55,939 nt of DNA from positions 1 to 55,939 of the forward strand of contig CANJIM010000009.1 of the NCBI GenBank assembly GCA_947474495.1, given 5' to 3'. Below the pieces are notes generated by a model that worked only from the letters and a program-made list of their open reading frames with translations, had not been told where the DNA came from and did no database searches. A program made the position numbers and the translations under genes. Shown one piece after another: positions 45,973 to 55,939 of the stretch (position 1 is the first letter of the stretch; each line of letters starts with the position of its first letter). The DNA comes from Rhodospirillaceae bacterium (lineage in GTDB: Bacteria > Pseudomonadota > Alphaproteobacteria > SMXQ01).

Positions 45973-47400
45973 CTAGATGTGGATCACGCGGCCGAAGGCG
46001 TCAAGCACGCCCTCATGCATGACCTCGGAAATGGTCGGATGCGGGAAGACCGTCTCCATCAGTTCCGCTTCCGTCGTCTCGAGCTGACGGCCGATCACGT
46101 AACCCTGGATCATTTCGGTCACTTCGGCGCCGATCATATGCGCGCCCAAGAGCGCGCCGGTCTTGGCGTCGAACACGGTCTTCACCAGGCCGTCTGGCTC
46201 GCCCATGGCGACGGCCTTGCCGTTGCCGAGGAACGGGAAACGGCCGACCTTGACCTGGAAGCCCTTGTCCTTGGCCGCCTTCTCGGTCAGGCCGACGCTC
46301 GCCACTTGCGGGCGGCAATAGGTGCAGCCGGGAATGTTGTCGGTCTTGAACGGATGCACGCCCGGCACGCCGGCGATCTTCTCGACGCAGACGACGCCTT
46401 CGTGGCTCGCCTTATGCGCCAGCCAGGGCGGACCCGTGAGATCGCCGATGGCGTAGACGCCCGGCTCGCCGGTCTGGCCATAGCCGTCGACCGTCACGTG
46501 CGTGCGGTCGACCTTCACCTTGGTGCCTTCGAGGCCGAGATTTTCGACATTGCCGACGATGCCGACGGCGAGGATGACGCGATCGACTGTCAGCGATTCC
46601 GTCTTCGTCTTGCCGTCCTTATCCTTCAGCTCGATGGTGGCGGTGACATTGTCTTTGCCGGTCTTTAGGCCCTTCACGGTCGCGCCGGTATGAATCTTCA
46701 TGCCGCGCTTCTCGAACGCCTTGCGCGCGAAAGCCGAGATGTCCTCGTCCTCGACCGGAAGCACGCGGTCCATCACCTCGACGACAGTCACCTCGGCGCC
46801 CAGATCGCGGAAGAAGCTGGCGAATTCGATGCCGATGGCGCCCGAGCCGACGACGAGCAGCGATTTCGGCATGGTGTTGGGCACCAGCGCCTCGCGGTAG
46901 GTCCAGATCAGCTTGCCGTCCGGCTCCATGCCCGGCATCACGCGGGCGCGCGCGCCGGTGGCCAGGATGACATGCTTGGCGGTCAGATTCGTCACCTTGC
47001 CACCCTCGCCGGTGACGGCGACCTTGCGCAAGGGACCAGCCACGCCGTCGAGCTTGGCCGCGCCGACGACGACCTCGATCTTGTTCTTCTTCATCAAGAA
47101 GGAGATGCCCTTAGACATCTGCGACGCGACGCCGCGCGAGCGCTCGACGATCTTCTTCAGATCGAAGTCGATGCCCTTGGCGCTGAGACCGTAGCTCTCG
47201 GCATGCTGCATCGAGTGATAGACCTCGGCGCTGCGCAGCAGCGCCTTGGTCGGGATGCAGCCCCAGTTGAGGCAGATGCCGCCGAGCTCGGCGCGTTCGA
47301 CGATAGCGACCTTCAACTTGAGCTGGGCCGCGCGAATGGCCGTGACATAGCCGCCCGGGCCGCTGCCGACGACAATGACGTCGAAATTGGTCTCAGCCAT
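45973..47400 (-). CDS. lpdA: Dihydrolipoyl dehydrogenase (E3)
   Basis: This 475-residue flavoprotein has the FAD motif VGSGPGGYVTAIRAAQ, the redox disulfide in GGICLNWGCIPTKALL, an NAD motif VGSGAIGIEFASFF, and the catalytic histidine in VFPHPTISEVMHE. It reoxidises dihydrolipoamide of the PDH complex with NAD. It is last of the pdh operon, ten bases after the E2 gene. Confidence 0.96.
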   Translation of the reverse strand: MAETNFDVIVVGSGPGGYVTAIRAAQLKLKVAIVERAELGGICLNWGCIPTKALLRSAEVYHSMQHAESYGLSAKGIDFDLKKIVERSRGVASQMSKGISFLMKKNKIEVVVGAAKLDGVAGPLRKVAVTGEGGKVTNLTAKHVILATGARARVMPGMEPDGKLIWTYREALVPNTMPKSLLVVGSGAIGIEFASFFRDLGAEVTVVEVMDRVLPVEDEDISAFARKAFEKRGMKIHTGATVKGLKTGKDNVTATIELKDKDGKTKTESLTVDRVILAVGIVGNVENLGLEGTKVKVDRTHVTVDGYGQTGEPGVYAIGDLTGPPWLAHKASHEGVVCVEKIAGVPGVHPFKTDNIPGCTYCRPQVASVGLTEKAAKDKGFQVKVGRFPFLGNGKAVAMGEPDGLVKTVFDAKTGALLGAHMIGAEVTEMIQGYVIGRQLETTEAELMETVFPHPTISEVMHEGVLDAFGRVIHI

Positions 47401-47409
47401 GGTCGGCTC

Positions 47410-48696
47410 CTACAACACGAGCTTGATCGGATGTTCGATCAGATTCTTGAAGGCCTGCATATATTGCGCGCCGAGTGCGCCGTCGACGACGCGGTGATCG
47501 CAAGACAGCGTGCAGGTCATCACCGTAGCGACGGCAAGCTGGCCGTTCTTCACCACGGCGCGCTGCTCGCCGGCCGAGACCGCGAGGATGGCACCCTGCG
47601 GCGGATTGATGATCGCCGAGAAGTCCTTCACGCCGAACATGCCGAGGTTCGACAGCGAGAAGGTGCCGCCCTGGAATTCCTCAGGCTTCAGCTTGCCTTC
47701 CTTGGCGCGTGTCGCCAGGTCCCTCATCTCGGCAGAGATAACGGCGAGGCCCTTCTTCTCTGCGCTCTTGATGATCGGCGTGATCAGGCCGCCGGGGATC
47801 GACACGGCGACCGAGATGTCCGCCGAGTCGAACATCATGGCGCCTTCGTCGCTCCACGCGGCATTGGCGCCCGGCACCTGCATCAGGGCCAGCGCAGCGG
47901 CGCGGATGGCGAAGTCATTGACGGAGATCTTCGTCTTCTCGTCGATGGCGTTGATCTCGGCGCGCAGGTCCATGAGACGGTCCAGATCGATGTCGACGCT
48001 GACATAGAAATGAGGAACCGTTTGCTTGGATTCAACCAGGCGCTTGGCGATGACCTTGCGCATGGTGCTATGCGGCACCAACTTGCTCTTGGCCGGTGCG
48101 AAAGTCGCGCCCGAACCGAGACGCAACCCACCGCCGGCGCCGCCGACTGAGGTGCCGCCCTTGAAGTTCTCGACATCGGAGCGCGTGATGCGGCCATGCG
48201 GACCGCTGCCGGTGACGCTGGCGATATCGAAGCCCTTATCTTTGGCGATGCGTCGCGCCAGCGGCGTCGCGAAGACGCGGCCGCCAGCAGAAGCTGCGGC
48301 GGGCGCAGCCGCCGGCTTCGGCGCGGGCGCAGCGGCCGGAGCCGGCGCAGCCTTCGGTTCTTCTGTCTTCGGCTCTTCCTTCGGCGCGCTCTTGGCGGCC
48401 TCAGTCTTTGCAGGAGCCGCGCCTGACATGCCTTCCAGCGCCTTCTTGTCCTCGCCGTCTTCCAGCAGCAGGGCGATCACGTCGTTGACCTTGACGCCCT
48501 GGCTGCCGGCGGCGACCACGATCTTGCCGAGGGTGCCCTCGTCGACCGCTTCGACTTCCATCGTCGCCTTGTCGGTTTCGATCTCGGCGAGTACTTCGCC
48601 GGACTTGACCTTGTCGCCTTCCTTCTTGAGCCAGCGGGCGATATTGCCCTCGGTCATGGTCGGCGACAGCGCGGGCATCAAAATCTTGATCGGCAT
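47410..48696 (-). CDS. pdhC: Dihydrolipoamide acetyltransferase (E2) of pyruvate dehydrogenase
   Basis: This 428-residue protein has an N-terminal lipoyl domain (lysine in [11 protein letters not shown]), a long Ala/Pro-rich linker, a peripheral-subunit-binding domain ([17 protein letters not shown]), and a C-terminal catalytic domain with [15 protein letters not shown], the HxxxD active site. It transfers acetyl to CoA and forms the complex core. Confidence 0.96.
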   Translation of the reverse strand: MPIKILMPALSPTMTEGNIARWLKKEGDKVKSGEVLAEIETDKATMEVEAVDEGTLGKIVVAAGSQGVKVNDVIALLLEDGEDKKALEGMSGAAPAKTEAAKSAPKEEPKTEEPKAAPAPAAAPAPKPAAAPAAASAGGRVFATPLARRIAKDKGFDIASVTGSGPHGRITRSDVENFKGGTSVGGAGGGLRLGSGATFAPAKSKLVPHSTMRKVIAKRLVESKQTVPHFYVSVDIDLDRLMDLRAEINAIDEKTKISVNDFAIRAAALALMQVPGANAAWSDEGAMMFDSADISVAVSIPGGLITPIIKSAEKKGLAVISAEMRDLATRAKEGKLKPEEFQGGTFSLSNLGMFGVKDFSAIINPPQGAILAVSAGEQRAVVKNGQLAVATVMTCTLSCDHRVVDGALGAQYMQAFKNLIEHPIKLVL

Positions 48697-48744
48697 GGCG
48701 GGTTTTCCCTAGAAACGGACGGGACGCTGCAGGTGAGCGTCTTC

Positions 48745-50130
48745 TTAGCGGTAGAGAACCTCTTTCGCCGCGGCGACCACATGACCGGCCTGCGGCAAGG
48801 CGAGTTTTTCGAGGTTGGCGGCATAGGGCAGCGGCACGTCGACGGCGCAGACGCGCTTGACCGGCGCGTCGAGATGATCGAACGCCTGTTCCATCATCAG
48901 CGCGGCGAGTTCGGAGCCGATGCCGGCGAAGGGCCAGCCCTCCTCCACGCTCACCAGCCGGTTGGTCTTCTTGACCGACTCGACGATGGTCGCAGTATCG
49001 AGCGGACGCAGCGTGCGCAGGTCGATGACCTCGGCGTCGATGCCCTCTTTGGCCAATTCCTCGGCCGCTTCCAGCGCGACGCCGACCATGATCGAGAAGG
49101 CCGTGATGGTCACGTCCTTGCCCTTACGGACGATGCGCGCCTTGCCGATCGGCACGGTGTAATCGGGGTCGACCGGCACCGGGAAGCTGCGGCCGTAGAG
49201 CATCTCGTTCTCGAGGAAGATCACCGGATTGGGATCGCGGATCGCCGACTTGAGCAGGCCCTTGGCGTCGTCCGCCGAATAGGGCGACACGACGATGAGG
49301 CCCGGCACATGGGCGTACCAGCTGGCGAAGCATTGCGAATGCTGGGCACCGACGCGCGACGCGGCGCCGTTGGGGCCGCGGAACACCATCGGCGAACCCA
49401 TCTGGCCGCCCGACATGTAACGCGTCTTGGCGGCCGAATTGATGATGTGGTCCATCGCCTGCAGGGCGAAGTTCCAGGTCATGAATTCGACGACGGGCTT
49501 GAGCTTGGCAAAGGCGGCGCCGACGGCCAAGCCAGCGAAGCCGTGCTCGGTGATCGGCGTGTCGACGACGCGGCGGTCGCCGAACTCCTGCAGCAAGCCC
49601 TGAGTGACTTTGTAGGCGCCCTGATACTCGGCGACTTCTTCGCCCATGACGAAGACGTCCGGATCGCGGCGCATTTCCTCGGCCATGGCGTCGCGCAGCG
49701 CTTCGCGCACCGTCATCACCTTGGTCTCGCCGAGATCGGTATCGTCCTGATGGCCGTAGGTCGAGGCCGGCGCGACGGGCGCGGCGGCGGCTTTAGCTTC
49801 CGCTTTCGGCGATTCGTCCTGCGTCTCGGCTTTCGCTTCCGTCTTTTTCGCGGCGGGCTTCCCCGCGCCGATCGACTTGGCGTCTTCGCCTTCGCCGAGG
49901 ATCACGGCGATAGGCTGATTGACGGCGACATTCTCGGTGCCTTCCGGCACCAGAATCTTGCCGAGCGTGCCTTCATCGACCGCCTCGACCTCCATGGTCG
50001 CTTTATCGGTTTCGATTTCGGCCAGCACTTCGCCGGATTTCACGGAATCGCCTTCATGCTTGAGCCAGCGGGCGATTTTGCCTTCCGTCATCGTCGGCGA
50101 CAGGGCCGGCATGAGCACTTCGATGGGCAT
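48745..50130 (-). CDS. pdhB: Pyruvate dehydrogenase E1 beta with N-terminal lipoyl domain
   Basis: This 461-residue protein begins with a lipoyl domain nearly the same as that of E2 ([20 protein letters not shown], lysine in [11 protein letters not shown]). A charged Ala/Lys/Glu linker follows, then the transketolase-like E1 beta domain ([45 protein letters not shown]). A lipoyl domain on E1 beta is a known feature of alphaproteobacterial PDH. Confidence 0.96.
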   Translation of the reverse strand: MPIEVLMPALSPTMTEGKIARWLKHEGDSVKSGEVLAEIETDKATMEVEAVDEGTLGKILVPEGTENVAVNQPIAVILGEGEDAKSIGAGKPAAKKTEAKAETQDESPKAEAKAAAAPVAPASTYGHQDDTDLGETKVMTVREALRDAMAEEMRRDPDVFVMGEEVAEYQGAYKVTQGLLQEFGDRRVVDTPITEHGFAGLAVGAAFAKLKPVVEFMTWNFALQAMDHIINSAAKTRYMSGGQMGSPMVFRGPNGAASRVGAQHSQCFASWYAHVPGLIVVSPYSADDAKGLLKSAIRDPNPVIFLENEMLYGRSFPVPVDPDYTVPIGKARIVRKGKDVTITAFSIMVGVALEAAEELAKEGIDAEVIDLRTLRPLDTATIVESVKKTNRLVSVEEGWPFAGIGSELAALMMEQAFDHLDAPVKRVCAVDVPLPYAANLEKLALPQAGHVVAAAKEVLYR

Positions 50131-50198
50131 GGAATACCTTCGTCTTCCCTGGGGAAAAAAGAAACGGCCTGTCTAGAAGGACGGGCCGCGGCTGGCCG

Positions 50199-51254
50199 TT
50201 AGGCCAGCACGTCGGTGTAAAGCTCTGCGGGATCGGGCTCGGCATCGGTCAACGCAAAGTCAGCCGCGTCGACAACCTTCTTTTTGACGTCCTGATCGAT
50301 CTTCTTCAGCGCCGCTTCGTCAGCGAAGCCGGCGTCGATGATCTGCGCCTGCAGATGCTCGATGGGGTCGCGCTCGGCGCGCATCTTGTCGACTTCGTCG
50401 CGCGTGCGGTACTTCGCCGGATCGGACATGGAGTGGCCGCGATAGCGGTAAGTCTCCATCTGCAACACGTAAGGACCCTTGCCGGCGCGGCAATGGGCGA
50501 CGGCGATCTCGCCGGCCTCGCGCACCTTGATGACGTCCATGCCGTCGACCTTCATGCTCGGGATGCCGAAGGCCTCGCCGCGTTTGTAAAAGTCCGGAGT
50601 GGAGGCGCCGCGCTTGACCGAGGTGCCCATGGCGTACTGATTGTTCTCGATGACGAACACGGTCGGCAGCTTCCACAGCGCCGCCATGTTGAAGGCTTCG
50701 TAGACCTGGCCCTGGTTGGCCGCGCCGTCGCCGTAATAGGTCAGCGAGACGGTGTTTTTGCCGCTGTACTTGCGTGCGAAGGCGAGGCCGACTCCGATCG
50801 GCACGCTGGCGCCGACAATGCCGTGGCCGCCGTAGAAGTTCTTCTCGGAGCTGAACATGTGCATCGAGCCGCCCTTGCCGCGCGAGTACCCGCCCTGACG
50901 GCCCGTGAGCTCGGCCATGACGCCCTTGGGCTCCATGCCGCAGGCCAGCATGTGACCATGATCGCGATAGGTGGTGATGACAGCATCGTCGTTGGTAATG
51001 GTCGATTGCATACCGACGACCACCGCTTCCTGACCGATGTAGAGATGGCAGAAGCCGCCGATGGCGCCCTGGCCATAGAGCTGGCCCGCCTTCTCTTCGA
51101 AGCGGCGGATCAGCAGCATGTCCTCATACATCTTGAGGAGCAGCTTCTTGTCCTGATTGCTGGGCTTACCCTTCTCGGCTTGTCGCGGCGGCGAAGCCTG
51201 CTTCGTCATGCTGGGTTTGACGGGGGCGGACTTCTTGGCAGTGGCTGCGACCAT
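50199..51254 (-). CDS. pdhA: Pyruvate dehydrogenase E1 alpha
   Basis: This 351-residue thiamine-diphosphate enzyme has the TPP motif YYGDGAANQGQVYEAFNMAA and an ending NN, the phosphorylation-loop-like RYRGHSMSDPAKYR, and TYRDHGHMLACGM. ATG 51254 has AAGGTG seven bases upstream; an in-frame ATG at 51287 is less likely. It is the first gene of the pdh operon, with an A+T-rich leader of about 315 bases. Confidence 0.95.
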   Translation of the reverse strand: MVAATAKKSAPVKPSMTKQASPPRQAEKGKPSNQDKKLLLKMYEDMLLIRRFEEKAGQLYGQGAIGGFCHLYIGQEAVVVGMQSTITNDDAVITTYRDHGHMLACGMEPKGVMAELTGRQGGYSRGKGGSMHMFSSEKNFYGGHGIVGASVPIGVGLAFARKYSGKNTVSLTYYGDGAANQGQVYEAFNMAALWKLPTVFVIENNQYAMGTSVKRGASTPDFYKRGEAFGIPSMKVDGMDVIKVREAGEIAVAHCRAGKGPYVLQMETYRYRGHSMSDPAKYRTRDEVDKMRAERDPIEHLQAQIIDAGFADEAALKKIDQDVKKKVVDAADFALTDAEPDPAELYTDVLA

Positions 51255-51569
51255 ACCGGCACCTTCGCTGCGTGAGGGGAAGCGCATACGCCGCTGGGCG
51301 GCGCAGGCGTCTCATATAGCGACTTCCCCGATGCATTGGAAGGGCCGGCAAACTCCAAAAAATCCTGTTATTGCAATGCGATAATAAAGATTAACTGGAT
51401 TCAAGGTGATATTACGTATTAACCCCTAATGCGCGTAATAATCGAACGCAGCGCCCTATATCGAAGACAGGAATCACCGCAGCAGCACAAAAATATGCTG
51501 CAACTGCGTAATAGCAGAACTCTAAAAATCCTAACCTATTGAATTAGATAGGTCTAATACCAGCAAGCT
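51255..51569 (-). other. Intergenic leader of the pdh operon
   Basis: About 315 bases without a gene lie between the FtsB-like gene and pdhA. It is markedly A+T rich in its middle. Short inverted repeats occur (ATTAGA-TAGG-TCTAAT at 51543-51558, and GCAGC/GCTGC arms around 51480-51500). They could serve ftsB termination or pdh control, but I see no recognisable regulator site. Confidence 0.4.
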
Positions 51570-52094
51570 TTAGCGTGCAGGTGCGAAGGAGACCGTGACC
51601 TTGTTGGCAAACTCGGCCAATTGCGCGGCTTGCGCGCGAACCACCGGCAACGCATCAGCCGCGTGAGCCGCGATGCCTTTCGCGGCCGGCGCGCGGGTCG
51701 GCGTGGCTTGCGGCTCGGTCACGCGGGGCCCAGCCGGCGCGACGGGAGCCGCCCCAGGGGCGGACATCGGGGCTGCCGTGGCGGCGGCGTCCATGATGAC
51801 AATTTCGTTGGGCAGCAACAGCCCCAGGCTGGTTCGCACGCGCTCGTCGAGCAAATCCGGGTCGAGATGGTCGGGCCGCAGCAGATTGGTCCGCCGCTCG
51901 AGGGCGAGACGCTCGCGCGCCACCTTCTCAAAGTTGGCGTTGGCGATCTCAGTCTGCTGGCTGAGGTGAACCCAGGCGATCAAACCGCGATCTCCCTGGA
52001 TCGAGTGGTACGCAAAATAGCCGAACACCGCGATCGCCAGCAGGGGGCCGGTGATATGGCGGGCTCTTTTCTTGATTTCGCGTAACAGGACCAT
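51570..52094 (-). CDS. FtsB/DivIC-family septum formation protein with long C-terminal tail
   Basis: This 174-residue bitopic membrane protein has one transmembrane segment (about 16-33), a coiled-coil (about 44-72) and the DivIC-like LLRPDHLDPDLLDERVRTSLG. The family normally ends near 105 residues; here an Ala/Pro-rich tail of about 70 residues is added. It belongs to the divisome FtsQLB complex. The eno-ftsB-pdhA order is typical of Rhizobiales. Confidence 0.85.
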   Translation of the reverse strand: MVLLREIKKRARHITGPLLAIAVFGYFAYHSIQGDRGLIAWVHLSQQTEIANANFEKVARERLALERRTNLLRPDHLDPDLLDERVRTSLGLLLPNEIVIMDAAATAAPMSAPGAAPVAPAGPRVTEPQATPTRAPAAKGIAAHAADALPVVRAQAAQLAEFANKVTVSFAPAR

Positions 52095-52205
52095 GGGCTT
52101 ACAGAATCACAAGCGATTCATGGCCGTCAATGGTTAATCGTCAAAATCTTAAAAAAGATTCAACGGAATCAAGAATCAAAAGGTAACTGCTCTGATTGGG
52201 AATCA

Positions 52206-52231
52206 GACTCGCGGAGCAAGCCCCGCGAGTC
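52206..52231 (-). terminator. Hairpin downstream of eno
   Basis: GACTCGCGG (52206-52214) pairs with CCGCGAGTC (52223-52231) across eight bases, twelve bases past the eno stop codon. The T run on the minus strand is weak, so termination may be partial. Confidence 0.6.
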
Positions 52232-52243
52232 CGGAGAATATTC

Positions 52244-53581
<1,338 letters not shown>

Positions 53582-54454
53582 TTACGTCGGATCGGACTTG
53601 GCCAGGCTATCGAACGCCAGCAGCGTTTCGAGCAGCTTCGGCATGTCCTTGAGATGAACCATGTTGGGCCCGTCGGACGGGGCCTTGTCGGGATCCTGGT
53701 GCGTCTCCATGAAGACGCCGGCGACGCCGATGGCGACGGCAGCGCGCGCCAGGACCGGCACCATGCGACGATCGCCACCGCTGGTGGTGCCCTGCCCGCC
53801 CGGCTGCTGCACCGAATGGGTGGCGTCGAAGATCACCGGATAGCCCGTTGCCTTCATCACCGGCAGCGAGCGCATGTCGGAGACCAGCGTGTTGTAACCG
53901 AACGACGCTCCACGCTCGCACAGCATGATCTTCTGGTTGCCGGTCGAGGCGATCTTAGCGGCGACGTTGGCCATGTCCCACGGCGCCAAGAATTGGCCCT
54001 TTTTGACGTTGATCGCCTTGCCGGTTTCGCCGGCGGCAATCAAAAGATCGGTCTGGCGAGACAGAAATGCCGGAATCTGCAGGATGTCGACATATTCGGC
54101 AGCCATGGCGCATTGCTCACGCTCATGCACGTCGGTCAGCACCGGGCAGCCGAACTTCTCGCGCACTTCGGCAAGGATCGGCAGGGCTTTCTTGAGGCCC
54201 ATGCCGCGGTCGCTGGTCAGCGACGTGCGGTTGGCCTTGTCGAACGAGCTTTTATAGACCAGGCCAAAGCCGAGCTTCTTGGCCAGTTTGGTCAGCGCCT
54301 CGGCCATCTCCATGGCATGGGCTCGGCTTTCCAGCGCGCAAGGCCCGGCGATCAGCGTCAGACGCATGTCGTTGCCGAAGGTGGTCTTGCCGACTTTAAC
54401 GTGGCGCTGTTTGACGGCGGCTGCAGTCTTCGGGGCTGCGGTTTTCTTGGCCAT
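53582..54454 (-). CDS. kdsA: 3-deoxy-8-phosphooctulonate synthase
   Basis: This 290-residue aldolase-type enzyme has LIAGPCALESRAHAMEMAE, YKSSFDKANRTS, LTDVHE and PGGQGTTSGGDR. It condenses phosphoenolpyruvate with arabinose 5-phosphate to make KDO-8-phosphate for lipopolysaccharide. A Lys/Ala-rich N-terminal extension of about 20 residues precedes the family start. It begins three bases after pyrG. Confidence 0.96.
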   Translation of the reverse strand: MAKKTAAPKTAAAVKQRHVKVGKTTFGNDMRLTLIAGPCALESRAHAMEMAEALTKLAKKLGFGLVYKSSFDKANRTSLTSDRGMGLKKALPILAEVREKFGCPVLTDVHEREQCAMAAEYVDILQIPAFLSRQTDLLIAAGETGKAINVKKGQFLAPWDMANVAAKIASTGNQKIMLCERGASFGYNTLVSDMRSLPVMKATGYPVIFDATHSVQQPGGQGTTSGGDRRMVPVLARAAVAIGVAGVFMETHQDPDKAPSDGPNMVHLKDMPKLLETLLAFDSLAKSDPT

Positions 54455-54457
54455 GAC

Positions 54458-55939
<1,482 letters not shown>

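Noticed and set aside
46690-50202. Two plus-strand frames of about 490 codons
   Set aside because: Both are antisense to lpdA/pdhC and pdhB, without domains or ribosome binding sites.

Overview
The window comes from an alphaproteobacterial chromosome, most likely a member of the Hyphomicrobiales (Rhizobiales). The main evidence is the collinear core block pyrG-kdsA-eno-ftsB-pdhABC-lpdA-lipA-coq10, cinA-pgpA-ispDF, ntrBC-ntrYX-trkA-dat and hfq-hflX, the fused ispDF, the lipoyl-bearing PDH E1-beta, and a groESL operon headed by a CIRCE element. Assignments rest on reading translated motifs and gene order; no database search was possible.

Region 1 (1-18,890) is accessory and visibly richer in A+T than the rest. 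Its left edge holds decayed IS630-type remnants flanking a fragment of a mobile-element primase-like gene. Its right edge is an apparently intact IS6-family element. Between them lies a catabolic island with: a NahE/PhdJ-type hydratase-aldolase; an IclR regulator; a tripartite tricarboxylate transporter (receptor plus fused TctA-TctB permease); a gentisate/1-hydroxy-2-naphthoate dioxygenase-type bicupin; a heme-oxygenase-like diiron (HDO/CADD-type) protein; three tandem paralogous bicupins; two more TctC-type receptors; an NMT1/THI5-fold protein without a signal peptide; a divergent GroES with a Cys/His tail; and a UbiD decarboxylase. I infer uptake and breakdown of a carboxylated aromatic compound. 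The ring-cleaving dioxygenase and hydratase-aldolase recall the PhdI/PhdJ pair of phenanthrene degradation. The substrate is unknown, and the HDO plus triple-bicupin module matches no pathway I know. Related inverted repeats lie in front of two, perhaps three, of its promoters.

Region 2 (18,890-31,000) is a mixed chromosomal backbone: a His-rich COG0523 metallochaperone behind a Zur-like box, TatD, an MBL hydrolase, a small secreted protein, MazG, an orphan TctC receptor, an EncFtn-type ferritin without a shell gene, a beta-hydroxyacid dehydrogenase, groESL, a TauD/TfdA dioxygenase, and hfq-hflX.

Region 3 (31,000-44,000) holds a HAD phosphatase, D-amino-acid transaminase, TrkA, the two nitrogen two-component systems NtrYX and NtrBC, a CcsA/YpjD-like membrane protein, and the divergent ispDF-pgpA-cinA operon. 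Region 4 (44,000-55,939) holds a PRC-barrel protein, a COQ10-type protein, lipoyl synthase, the whole pyruvate dehydrogenase complex, an FtsB-like protein, enolase, KdsA and a CTP synthase that runs off the right edge. I saw no tRNA, rRNA or CRISPR array.
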